From assembly GCF_029051725.1 (NCBI RefSeq), contig NZ_JAACFU010000018.1, forward strand, positions 96,571-160,570: DNA of 64,000 nt, in the 5' to 3' direction. The notes beneath the pieces are model-generated. The model had not been told where the DNA came from, did not search any database, and saw only the letters and a program-made list of their open reading frames with translations. Shown piece by piece: positions 27,063-35,678 of this stretch (within the stretch, counting starts at the first letter, position 1; each line of letters begins with the position of its first letter). Position numbers and translations under genes: made by a program. This DNA is from Bradyrhizobium sp. CSS354 (lineage in GTDB: Bacteria > Pseudomonadota > Alphaproteobacteria > Rhizobiales > Xanthobacteraceae).

Positions 27063-28273
27063 GATGCCCTCTCCTGCCTTTGATTGTTCGCTGTTCTCTT
27101 CATCAGCAGCGCCAGTGTGTGCTGCGCGATCATCAGCTCCTCGTCGGTCGGAACCACATAGACTGGGATGCGACTGTCGGAGCCCGAGATCAGCTGTGCG
27201 TCGCGCAAATTCTCGGCGGCGCTGAGGGTGACGCCGAGCCACGCGAGCTGGCGAACGACATGCGCGCGAATTGTTGCGGAATTTTCGCCGATACCGGCTG
27301 TAAAGACAAACGCGTCCAGCCCCTGCAGCGCCGCGGCAAGCATCCCGGCATTGAGGCCGATGCGATAGCTGAAATATTCAATCGCCAGTCTAGCTCTCGG
27401 ATCCTCACTGCTCTCCAGCTCCCGCATATCGTTGCTGACGCCGGATAACCCTTTCAAGCCGCAATCGCGGTAAAGGAAGTTCTGGACGTTGGAGGCTGAC
27501 ATCCCCTTCTCGGAAATGAGATAGAGCACGACCCCGGGGTCGACCTGACCAGGGCGGGTTCCCATCGGAAGCCCATCGAGAGCGGTGAAGCCCATGGTGC
27601 TTTCGACGCTTTGTCCCGCGCTGAGAGCGCACATCGAGGCGCCGCTTCCGAGGTGAGCGACGATCACCCGACCATTCGCGATTTTCGGCGCGACCTTTGG
27701 CAAGGTCTTCGCAATGTATTCGTAGGAGAGACCGTGAAAGCCGTAGCGGCGCACGCCCTCAGCATAGAGCTGATGCGGGATCGCATAGTGATCGGCGACC
27801 GCGCTGTGCGTACGATGAAATGCCGTATCGAAACAGGCGACCTGCGGAAGCTCCGGGAAATTGGCCAGGATCGATCGGATCGGGGCCAGATTATGCGGTT
27901 GATGCAACGGCGCGAGCGAGATGAACCGCTCCAGCCGGGTCACCACACCATGGTCGACTAGAATCGGCCGGTCGTAGTCCGGGCCGCCGTGAACGACGCG
28001 ATGACCGACCGCGATCGGGTGAATGCGCATCTCGTCCCGCAACCAGGCGCCGGCGATGTCCATCGCGGCCGGAACATCGGGCACCGCCTCGATCGGATAG
28101 GCGCGATCCGCAAGCGGATCGCCGGTGGAGCCACTCGCACGCAGACGCGGGCGGCTGCCGATCCCATCCATCTGCCCTTTCAGCTGTCGCCGCAATATTC
28201 CGTCACCCTCGATCGAGTAGACCTGGAACTTGACGCTGGAGGAGCCGGCATTGACCACAAGGATGGTGTCCAT
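27059..28273 (-). CDS. ackA: Acetate kinase (or propionate/butyrate kinase-like)
   Basis: 404 aa, typical length. MDTILVVNAGSSSVKFQVY is the N-terminal phosphate-binding motif. GHRVVHGG, the FDTAFH loop, YGFHGLSYEYI, GSGASMCAL, SVESTMGFTALDGLPMGTRPG and FTAGIGENS are the usual acetokinase signatures. It makes ATP and acetate from acetyl phosphate. The start lies 5 bp after the stop of the phosphate acyltransferase, and the stop overlaps fabI. Substrate preference among short acids cannot be read from sequence. Confidence 0.95.
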   Translation of the reverse strand: MDTILVVNAGSSSVKFQVYSIEGDGILRRQLKGQMDGIGSRPRLRASGSTGDPLADRAYPIEAVPDVPAAMDIAGAWLRDEMRIHPIAVGHRVVHGGPDYDRPILVDHGVVTRLERFISLAPLHQPHNLAPIRSILANFPELPQVACFDTAFHRTHSAVADHYAIPHQLYAEGVRRYGFHGLSYEYIAKTLPKVAPKIANGRVIVAHLGSGASMCALSAGQSVESTMGFTALDGLPMGTRPGQVDPGVVLYLISEKGMSASNVQNFLYRDCGLKGLSGVSNDMRELESSEDPRARLAIEYFSYRIGLNAGMLAAALQGLDAFVFTAGIGENSATIRAHVVRQLAWLGVTLSAAENLRDAQLISGSDSRIPVYVVPTDEELMIAQHTLALLMKRTANNQRQERAS

Positions 28274-28278
28274 GGCGT

Positions 28279-29241
28279 TCACGCGGCAATCGTTGGAGCA
28301 CGCCGGCGCCGGGCATGGGCATACAGCGCTGCGACCGCGCACGAGGCCATCCGCGCGCGCGCCGAATCCGCGCGTGACGTCAGGACGACCGGGACCCGGG
28401 CTCCGAGCACGATGCCCGCGCCGTCCGCCTTGGCGAAATAGGCGAGATTCTTTGCCAGCATGTTGCCGGCCTCCAGGTCGGGAACGACGAGGATCTGCGC
28501 GCGACCGGCGACCTCGGACCTGATCCCCTTGATCCGCGCCGCCTCCACGTCGATCGCGTTGTCGAAAGCCAGAGGTCCGTCGAGGATCCCTCCGGTGATC
28601 TGCCCGCGGTCCGCCATCTTGCAGAGTGCTGCCGCCTCGATCGTAGACGGAATCTTCGAGGTCACGGTTTCAACCGCTGACAGGATTGCCACGCGCGGCG
28701 ATTTGCCGAACCCAGCTTCCACATACAGATCAATCGCGTTCTGGATGATGTCGCGTTTGGCGTCCAGATCAGGGAAGATGTTGATGGCCGCGTCCGTCAC
28801 GAAGATGGTTTCCGCATAGGCCGGCACGTCCATCACGAAGACATGGCTGATACGGCGGTCGGTGCGCAGGCCTCCGGCCTTCGCGGTGACCGCGCGCATC
28901 AACTCGTCCGTATGCAAGCTGCCCTTCATCAACAGCTCACCTCGGCCGGCGTGGATCAGCTCTACCGCCTTTGCAGCGGCTTCGTCGCTATGTGCTGCGT
29001 CAACAAGCTCGAAGGCCGCGATGTCGAGACCATACCTGGCGGCCGTATCCCGGATCTTCCTTTCAGGTCCGACCAGGAGCGGCCGGATAATGCCGGCCTG
29101 TGCACTATCGACAGCGCCGCGCAATGAGCTTTCATCGCACGGATGCACAACGATGGTTGGGGCCGGCGGCACGGCCTGCGCGGCCGCGATCAAGCGGTCG
29201 TATTTGCTCGGGGACTGTGCCTGCGACGTGTCGGCCGACAT
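28279..29241 (-). CDS. Phosphate acetyl/butyryltransferase
   Basis: 320 aa from ATG 29241, after GGAAGGA. It is the short PTA/PTB-type enzyme: PLLVGPERKIRDTA, LLMKGSLHTDELMRAV, SHVFVMDVPAY, DAAINIFPDLDAKRDIIQNA, GPLAFDNAIDVEAARIKGI and ADGAGIVLGARVPVVLTSRADS. It converts acyl-CoA and phosphate to acyl phosphate, which the next gene product uses to make ATP. No enoyl-CoA hydratase domain is fused to it. The starting Met follows the DUF3141 gene by 23 bp. Confidence 0.92.
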   Translation of the reverse strand: MSADTSQAQSPSKYDRLIAAAQAVPPAPTIVVHPCDESSLRGAVDSAQAGIIRPLLVGPERKIRDTAARYGLDIAAFELVDAAHSDEAAAKAVELIHAGRGELLMKGSLHTDELMRAVTAKAGGLRTDRRISHVFVMDVPAYAETIFVTDAAINIFPDLDAKRDIIQNAIDLYVEAGFGKSPRVAILSAVETVTSKIPSTIEAAALCKMADRGQITGGILDGPLAFDNAIDVEAARIKGIRSEVAGRAQILVVPDLEAGNMLAKNLAYFAKADGAGIVLGARVPVVLTSRADSARARMASCAVAALYAHARRRRAPTIAA

Positions 29242-29264
29242 GAGCCGGTTCCTTCCAGACAGTG

Positions 29265-31490
29265 TTACGATGCCTTCGCCTTGGGGTCGAAAGGGGCAAC
29301 GTTCGACGCCCTCCCCGACGTTTCGGCGTCGAGACCGAACAGCTGTGCGACACGCTGCAGGCGGCTGGCGCGCTCGCCTGTGATGTCCTCGCTGGCCGAC
29401 AGCACCTCGCTCATCGTCGTGAAAGCCGCGCGACGTTGATTGACATCGTCGGGAAGCAACTTCGGGATAACGGCTAGCGCCGCCTCGCAATCGAGCAGCA
29501 GCATGAAGAACTGCTCGCGAACCAGCATCTTAAATTCGGCAAGCGTTAATCGCGCTCCGCTGTCGTCGCGACGAGCCTGACGCAACGCCTCGATGCTGCG
29601 TTCATCCACCATTCCTCTCGCCGAGCCGATATAAAGCAGGGCACGGATGGCCGCCTCGCGAAGCCCCCCTTCGCCAATCCTGGATCGGAGCTCGGCGATC
29701 CGTTTGTCGAGCATGGCACGGTGTTCGGCCGTCATCTCGCGCCGGCGCGACGGTTCAGCTTTCGGATCTATGCCGACCGCCGCCTGTAGCGCCGGCGAGC
29801 CGTAGACGTTGAGGAAGATCGCCTCGCTCATCGCTTCCTGCGAATCGCGCCAGCTGTCCAGCGCATGAACGATCTGCTTGGAGACCTGCTCCTGAAATGC
29901 CAGGAACGGATTGTCGTTCGAAACCGGCTTGCGGTTCTCTTCTAGCTCTTCCGCTGCCGATTTCACCGCTTTCATCCACGGATTTTGGCTGCTGAACGCC
30001 TCGTACTGCGTCCGTAGCGGATGCAGATTGCGCATCATCTCCGCCGTCTGCGGCGCCACCATGCCCTTGATCCAGGGCTGCACGAACTTGCGGTAGGCGG
30101 CAAGATTGAGCTCCGAGACGCGTTTTGCCGCGGCAAAGCGCCGCTCGTCCTCAGGCGAATTGCCACCCATGGCCCGAATATCGTCTAGCGTCCGGGCCTC
30201 ACAGCGCATCACCCACTGGCCTACAACGAGATCGGAACTAGTGGTTTCTTCGTCCTTGGCTTCGAACGTCGCTTCGTAAAGGCCGGGCGGGAGTACATCG
30301 ATCAGATCGATGTTGCTGGAAAATTCAGCATGCTCCTTCTTGGCGACGCCACCTGAAACGAAGATGCCGAGATGGCCGACGTTCTCGTGAACTGTATAGA
30401 CGATCGTCTGCCCATAGGCCCTGATGTCATCCACATCGGCATAGCATTCGAGGACCCAACCCAGCGCCTGCTGTGGCGGAGTGATGTTGTCGCCCTTGGA
30501 GCAGAACACCACGATCGGCGAACTGATGTTGCGCAGATCTACCTCCTGCCCGTCGGACATGGTGATATTGCCGGCGGCCAAGTTGTTGCCGACGAAGAGT
30601 TCGTCGACAATGAATTGAATCTCCTCGGCGTTGAGATTGACGTGCCCACCCCACCAGCGCTCGAACTCCAGGTAGCGATCGGCTTCGGTATCGACCTTCG
30701 AATAGACATTGTACTGCTTGGTCCAGAGCGTGTTCGAGGGGTTCTGGCTTTCGAAGTTCTGCACCAGCCAGGCACCATCGAACTTCCCGCCGCCGAGATC
30801 GCTAACGAGCGCGGTTAGCCAGCTGCCGCCCAGCAGGCCGCCCGAATATCGCATCGGATTTTTGCCATGCACGCCCGCCCAGTACGCGAGAGGCGCACCG
30901 GCGATGATCAGCGGCCCGAACAGTTCGGGCCGCACCGAAGCCAGGATCATGACCGCCCAGCCGGCCTGACAATTGCCGATGACGCAGGGTTTCCCGTCGG
31001 CTTCCGGGTGACGACTGATCACTTTTTCGATGAACAGTGCCTCGGCACGCGCGATACGCTCGATCGTCTGGCCCGGCACCGGCTCCGGCAGGAAGCCGAT
31101 GAAGTAGCAAGGATGTCCCGCCTTCATCGCGACGCCGATCTCGCTGTCGGCCTTGAACCCGCCGATGCCTGGACCGTGCCCGGCGCGTGGATCAATCACG
31201 ATGAACGGCCGCCGCGTGGAATCGATCTCGAGACCGGCTGGCGGGACGATGCGGACAAGCGCGTAATTGACGGGGTCGTCCAGCTTGCGGCCATCGATGA
31301 TCAGTTCGGCCGCATATTGCAGAACGTGTGGCGCGGTTTGGGCGACGTGCTCCCGATATTGGTCGCCGCGCCGGCGCATCACATCGAGGAAGAGTATGCT
31401 CCGTTGCCCAGCATCGACCATGTATTCAACCGCCGAGGCGACGAGACCAGACATCGGACCACCGGGCAATCCAGGTACTTCCATCTGCAT
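29265..31490 (-). CDS. DUF3141 protein with PhaC-like cysteine nucleophile
   Basis: 741 aa. The N-terminal ~450 residues form an alpha/beta-hydrolase core. The elbow VIGNCQAGW puts a Cys (C174) where lipases have Ser, as in PHA synthases. VVFCSKGDNITPP carries the acid, and VHENVGHLGIFVSGGVAKKEH the His. The C-terminal ~290 residues are helical, ending KLLPDDVNQRRAAF... and a PHA-associated-looking tail. No signal peptide. First gene of the DUF3141-Pta-AckA-FabI operon. A thioester-forming acyl-CoA enzyme handing acyl groups to Pta, or a polymer synthase/depolymerase, is plausible; the family remains uncharacterised to my knowledge. Confidence 0.85.
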   Translation of the reverse strand: MQMEVPGLPGGPMSGLVASAVEYMVDAGQRSILFLDVMRRRGDQYREHVAQTAPHVLQYAAELIIDGRKLDDPVNYALVRIVPPAGLEIDSTRRPFIVIDPRAGHGPGIGGFKADSEIGVAMKAGHPCYFIGFLPEPVPGQTIERIARAEALFIEKVISRHPEADGKPCVIGNCQAGWAVMILASVRPELFGPLIIAGAPLAYWAGVHGKNPMRYSGGLLGGSWLTALVSDLGGGKFDGAWLVQNFESQNPSNTLWTKQYNVYSKVDTEADRYLEFERWWGGHVNLNAEEIQFIVDELFVGNNLAAGNITMSDGQEVDLRNISSPIVVFCSKGDNITPPQQALGWVLECYADVDDIRAYGQTIVYTVHENVGHLGIFVSGGVAKKEHAEFSSNIDLIDVLPPGLYEATFEAKDEETTSSDLVVGQWVMRCEARTLDDIRAMGGNSPEDERRFAAAKRVSELNLAAYRKFVQPWIKGMVAPQTAEMMRNLHPLRTQYEAFSSQNPWMKAVKSAAEELEENRKPVSNDNPFLAFQEQVSKQIVHALDSWRDSQEAMSEAIFLNVYGSPALQAAVGIDPKAEPSRRREMTAEHRAMLDKRIAELRSRIGEGGLREAAIRALLYIGSARGMVDERSIEALRQARRDDSGARLTLAEFKMLVREQFFMLLLDCEAALAVIPKLLPDDVNQRRAAFTTMSEVLSASEDITGERASRLQRVAQLFGLDAETSGRASNVAPFDPKAKAS

Positions 31491-31545
31491 GCTCCGACCT
31501 CAGTGTCGTATGAATGCATCCAAAGCCTGCCGCAGCTGCAGGCCC

Positions 31546-31559
31546 TTGATATAGGTCAA
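31546..31559 (-). promoter_or_regulatory. FNR/FixK-type box upstream of the DUF3141 operon
   Basis: TTGATATAGGTCAA (TTGA-N6-TCAA). The centre lies about 62 bp before the ATG at 31490, which would leave a 21-base leader. Confidence 0.65.
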
Positions 31560-31664
31560 TGCTTGACGGCCGGTACGCCGGCCCAGTCGTGTCACGTCCG
31601 TCATCCCGCCCGAATGTGTCGAGTTGACTGCCGAGATTCAGGCCGCCCGCCTTTTGCGGTGCCC

Positions 31665-31678
31665 TTGATACAGATCAA
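31665..31678 (+). promoter_or_regulatory. Perfect FNR/FixK-type box facing a GNAT remnant
   Basis: TTGATACAGATCAA, a perfect palindrome. A start 41.5 bp downstream (about 31713) would lead into ATG 31755 of the broken GNAT gene. It lies about 119 bp upstream of the other box, in the same intergenic region. Confidence 0.65.
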
Positions 31679-31754
31679 ACGGGCAGCCGACCGCCCCGTT
31701 CATAGACGAGCCTCAGGCCGATGTGTTTTCCGGCTTCCGAACCGAGACCTCGCA

Positions 31755-31965
31755 TGTCGGACATCGCTAAATACGGCGTGATGGAGCACTTGCGGGACGG
31801 CAGCACGGCCCAAATCCGACCGTTGCGGCCGGCCGACGAGGCCGCTCGTCCTCGACGCGCTGGATCAGACCAGCGACAAGGAACGCGCCTTCTTCATGGA
31901 TGCCGACTTTAGAAATCACGGCGCGCTAGTGTCCGAAGTCGGGCAACGCGGGGCGGTTCACTTGC
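31755..31965 (+). pseudogene. N-terminal remnant of a GNAT-type acetyltransferase
   Basis: ATG 31755 opens MSDIAKYGVMEHLRDGSTAQ and continues QIRPLRPADEA, matching the N-terminus of Pat-like GNAT proteins. The frame shifts near 31840, and another frame continues DKERAFFMDADFRNHGALVSEVG, the usual second block of this family. The interval between the two blocks is shorter than in intact members, so an internal deletion and frameshift are likely. The catalytic core is missing. Confidence 0.6.
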
Positions 31966-32070
31966 GAGCGCGCCGGTATCGATGGCCTGACGTTTCACGA
32001 TCTGCGCGGCACGGCCGTGGTTCCCTTGCGATCGCGGGCGCCAGCGTGCGTGATTCATGTCGCTGTCGTC
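31966..32070 (+). pseudogene. Fragment of a tyrosine recombinase core
   Basis: One plus frame reads GIDGLTFHDLRGTAVV, the conserved HDLRGTAV block with the catalytic Arg. Another frame continues with SLAIAGASVRDS, which is what normally follows. A single-base shift separates them. Nothing before or after is recognisable as recombinase. Confidence 0.6.
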
Positions 32071-32139
32071 TTCTCGTTCTGCTCAGAATCGCCGGAAACG
32101 TGTCCTGCGAGCTGGCCGACAATCGCCCCTCAGGCGACA

Positions 32140-32960
32140 TACTTGAAGCGCGGGCCTCCGTGCAGTCCCTGGTGTGGACCTGACTCGATCGGCGCGCCCA
32201 GGGACGTCCTTGATCGCCTGTTCAAGTTCGTCGCGCATCAGACCGATGGCGTCCTCGATTTGCCCGGGAGCGCCGTCAAAGACGCCTTGCAATGCGCGCA
32301 GCAGCTTGGAATAGGCGGCGTCGCAAGCATCCGCCAATCCGCCGACTTTCCCATCGAACTGCTGAAGCGGGGGGTCATCGACCATCTGGATGACGTCTCT
32401 CGCATCATCAATGGCGATGGTTTGCGCGGGATCAAAGCTGAATTTGAGTGGAGAGGCCGGATCCGGCATGATCTTCATCCCCTTCGCCAGTTCCTCGAAT
32501 GTGTAATAGTGGGCAACGCCGGTTGCGCTGGCCGGCGAGGTCGGCGTGCCCTCCCCTTGCTCCACGATCGTGTTGATTGCCACCACGGCACTATCGACGT
32601 CGGTGACGGCCACCGCTCCGAGTGGCCCGGCCACCTGCCTGCTGGGGTTTCCCGTGAAGATGGAATTACCTTGCCGCACGATCTCCGCGCGGATCGCTGC
32701 ATAGAACTGTCCAATCGTCCTGATCTGCGGCGGGAACCCAACAGTACGGTTTTGACCGGAATCTTCAGGGGAGTCTCCGGCTCTTCGATCACCATGAAGG
32801 TCTGCTCGACCAGATTCCTGGAATAGCGCTTGAGGTGCACCACCAAGCTCGACTCGATTCCCATCGGCAGATGGTCCGTATAGCTTGGGACGAATGATGC
32901 GTTCGCAATTTGCGGCACCCCGCCGATTGCATTGAGGATGTTGCAGGCGAAACCAAAGGG
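32140..32960 (-). pseudogene. Frameshifted VioB-type ferritin-like protein gene
   Basis: Two minus frames together give a ferritin-like domain of the type found in VioB/StaD/RebD iminophenyl-pyruvate dimer synthases (Pfam Ferritin-like, by pattern). First part: CNILNAIGGVPQIANASFVP, LPMGIESSLVVHLKRYS, FMVIEEPETPL. Second part: IRTIGQFYAAIRAEI, SIFTGNPSRQV, VAINTIVEQGEGTPT, HYYTFEELAKGMKI. A net one-base loss near 32740 separates them. The N-terminal iron-binding helices are gone, because the gene stops against integrase-like sequence near 32945-32960. The long open frame 32083-33099 over this area is not an intact gene. Confidence 0.75.
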
Positions 32961-33549
32961 AGGCAAGAAGAAGGCCTTCGATATTCCGCTGTCGCGACAG
33001 ATGATCCTTTGCCTCGTCCGCGCAATCCGGTTCGGCAGACAGATGTATCCTGGGCAAGCACAGGAATTGGTCTTTCCGGCCGACAGCGGATCGGGGCATT
33101 TAGCGGAAACAAAAGAACACCGGGACATGCTATCGAAGTGGGGCAACGACCTCCGCCAAGCCTTCCGTACGATCGCAGCATCGGCAGGTGTCTCGGAAAT
33201 CGACGCCAAGCTGCTGATGAACCATGCCATTCCCGGAGTAAACGGAGGCTACATTACGCGGCACAAGCTTCTCGAAGATCATCTGCGAAGCCAGCAGCGG
33301 GCGATCAGCAGCGCCGTATTTTCTGCGTTGGGCGCATCGATGATTCAAGAACGTTCCTTGCAGGCATGGCTCGGAAGAGGTGGCAGCCGACTGGGACTCA
33401 ACGGGCCCCTTCCGATAGAAAACAAGGTGCAGCTGTACCGGCTGCTCGAATTGAACAGGGATCAATCTGGATCTCTGCGCGTTGAAATTTCGACGGTTCT
33501 GCGCTGGCGCGTGGATCGGTCCAATCCATCATGGGCAAGTTTGAGCTAG
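32944..33549 (+). pseudogene. C-terminal part of a tyrosine-type site-specific recombinase
   Basis: A plus frame starting near 32944 (KGGKKKAFDIPLSRQMIL) continues through ELVFPADSGSGH, the Arg block HRDMLSKWGNDLRQAFRTIA, LLMNHAIPGVNGGYITR (His/Tyr region) and a helical tail to the stop at 33549. This is the catalytic half of an integrase of phage or island type. The N-terminal arm-binding and core-binding domains are absent. The joint with the ferritin-like remnant suggests it replaced or was inserted into that gene. Confidence 0.75.
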
Positions 33550-33815
33550 CTCCAGCTAATACGGTCCATGCTCACGGTGCCGACAACCACGCCTGCACAC
33601 CTTCGGCCCACACTGGCCGATCGGCACCTGAGAATCGCTGGTTAATCGCAGACAAGACGAGGACTCGCTGCCCGCCAGCTTCCGCTTCTGGAGACGTGCT
33701 CCAGCTTGGGACGCCCCAGTGCTTTTCCAGATCCGACTTTCCGGTAGCCCTCTTTCGTCTGTCAATCGTCTGGTCGAGCCGTTACGGTTCCTATTCAATC
33801 GGAGAACGGAGCACC
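33550..33815. other. Region between integrase remnant and histidine kinase
   Basis: 266 bp. An open frame runs through it in phase with the kinase, but its composition is not protein-like. No gene or signal seen beyond the kinase ribosome site. Confidence 0.4.
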
Positions 33816-35678
33816 ATGCGTTTGGCGGCACCATGGCGACCTTTTTTTGCGCGGACCTTCACCGCTGCGCTGGCCATTGCATGGTTGCTGGCGACCCCGT
33901 GTCAAAGTCAAGCGGCTGGTCCAACGCCGAAACGCATTCTGATGCTGCATTCATACGGTCTTCGCTTCCAGCCGTGGGCCGACTATTCCGAGGCCCTTCG
34001 CGCCGGAATAAGCCAACGTCCTTTCGTGACCTTTCAGGACCATTCGCTTCTGAATGCCCGGACGGCCAGCGACAAATCAGACGCAGCATTTGTCGACTAC
34101 CTTCGTGCGCTCAACCATGATCAGCAGCCCGACCTTATCATCGCTATCGGCTCGCCCGCCGCGAATTTCGTGCAGGCGCACCGGAAGGACCTTTTTCCGA
34201 CAACCCCAATGCTCTTCACGTTGGTAGAGCGTCGCCGGGTGGACCTCGACAAGCTGACCGAATACGACACGGTGGTGGCGGTTGCCAACAACGACGTCGC
34301 TTTTTTTGATAACGTTGTGCGCGTCCTGCCCCAAACAAAGACCATCGCCATTGTTGTGGGAGCTTCGCCGGGCGAAACATTTTGGCGGAACGAATTGGCC
34401 AAATCCACCGCGCTGTTTGCCGACCGCGTGCAGTTTCGGTGGTACGATGAGCTTTCCTTTGAGGATATGCTCAAAGACGCGGCCAACCTCCCGCCACACA
34501 GCGCCATTTTTTGGCTTGGCTTGACTATCGATGCGGCGGGAGTGGCCTATGAAGGCAATAGCGCGTTCTCACGGCTTTTTGACGCCGCCAACGCACCGAT
34601 CTTTTTCCACGATTCGATCTTTTTCGGTAAGGGCATCGTCGGCGGTCCAATGCAGGTCATTGCCGGGCAGGGCAAGAAGGCCGCGGAGGTCGCCCTCCGC
34701 ATCCTTGACGGTGAAAGGGCCGGCGACATCAAGCCTACATTCGTCGTCCCGGCAGCGCCTATGTTCGACTGGCGACAAATGCAGCGCTGGGGAATTTCCG
34801 AGAGCCGTCTGCCGCCTGGCAGCACCATCTACTTCCGCGAGCCGTCGGTGTGGGACCGGTATTGGTGGCAGATCTCGTTGATCACCGGAGTTATACTTTT
34901 GCAAGGCGGGCTTATATCGACCCTGCTTCGCGAGCATCATCGACGTCATTTGGCGGAAGTGCAGTCCCGGCAACGCATGGCCGAACTGGCCCATGTTAAT
35001 CGCTTCTCGACGGCTGGCGAACTGACCGAAACAATCGCGCACGAAATCAACCAGCCGCTCGGGTCCATTCTGACTAATGCCGAGACCGCGCAGTTAATCT
35101 TAAAATCTCAGAACCCTGACATTTCGGGGCTGGCCGAGATTGTTGACGATATCTTGCGGGATGACCGGCGCGCTAGCGAAGTCATCCGGAGGATGAGGAG
35201 CCTCCTTAAGAAGGCACCTTTCGAGCTGAAAAAACTGGATCTCAATGATCTTGTTCGTGAGACCATCGAATTTCTTTCGATGCTGGCCGTTGGACGAAAA
35301 GTGGAGCTGATTGGACAGATCATGCCGGAGGCGCTTCCGATCCTGGGCGACCGCATCCAACTTCAGCAAGTCATTCTGAACCTTGTCGTGAACGCGATCG
35401 AGGCGATGAAGGACACTCCTAGCGAAAGCCGCATCATCAGCATCGAGACCTCGCGCGCCGAGGGCTCTGCCGAGCTGTCCGTGTCGGATCGCGGATCGGG
35501 CATTCCAAAAGACGAATTAAAGGAAGTCTTCGAACCCTTCTTTACCAGCAAAGCGGAAGGCATGGGCATGGGCCTGTCCATCGCCCACACTATCGTTGAA
35601 GCGCACCAAGGGGTGATAGCCGCAAAAAATCGAGATCACGGCGGTGCAACGTTCACGATCAGACTTCCTCTTGTTTAA
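33816..35678 (+). CDS. Membrane histidine kinase with ABC-type periplasmic sensor domain
   Basis: 620 aa from ATG 33816, after CGGAG. Signal/anchor residues 10-33. Residues about 38-315 look like the ABC_sub_bind sensor (KRILMLHSYGLRFQPWADYS, PDLIIAIGSPAANFV, IFWLGLTIDAAGVAYEGNSA, KGIVGGPM). A transmembrane helix spans about 352-371. The HisKA box AHVNRFSTAGELTETIAHEI has H409. ATPase motifs: VILNLVVNAIEAM (N), SDRGSGIP (G1), FFTSKAEGMGMGLSIAHTIV. No receiver domain is fused, and no response regulator is adjacent; the nearest lie 2.5 kb away with their own kinase. Ligand unknown. Confidence 0.9.
   Translation: MRLAAPWRPFFARTFTAALAIAWLLATPCQSQAAGPTPKRILMLHSYGLRFQPWADYSEALRAGISQRPFVTFQDHSLLNARTASDKSDAAFVDYLRALNHDQQPDLIIAIGSPAANFVQAHRKDLFPTTPMLFTLVERRRVDLDKLTEYDTVVAVANNDVAFFDNVVRVLPQTKTIAIVVGASPGETFWRNELAKSTALFADRVQFRWYDELSFEDMLKDAANLPPHSAIFWLGLTIDAAGVAYEGNSAFSRLFDAANAPIFFHDSIFFGKGIVGGPMQVIAGQGKKAAEVALRILDGERAGDIKPTFVVPAAPMFDWRQMQRWGISESRLPPGSTIYFREPSVWDRYWWQISLITGVILLQGGLISTLLREHHRRHLAEVQSRQRMAELAHVNRFSTAGELTETIAHEINQPLGSILTNAETAQLILKSQNPDISGLAEIVDDILRDDRRASEVIRRMRSLLKKAPFELKKLDLNDLVRETIEFLSMLAVGRKVELIGQIMPEALPILGDRIQLQQVILNLVVNAIEAMKDTPSESRIISIETSRAEGSAELSVSDRGSGIPKDELKEVFEPFFTSKAEGMGMGLSIAHTIVEAHQGVIAAKNRDHGGATFTIRLPLV

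Noticed and set aside
32083..33099. 338-codon open frame across the ferritin-like/integrase zone
   Set aside because: It joins the second half of the ferritin-like remnant to unrelated sequence by chance; the real gene is split between two frames.
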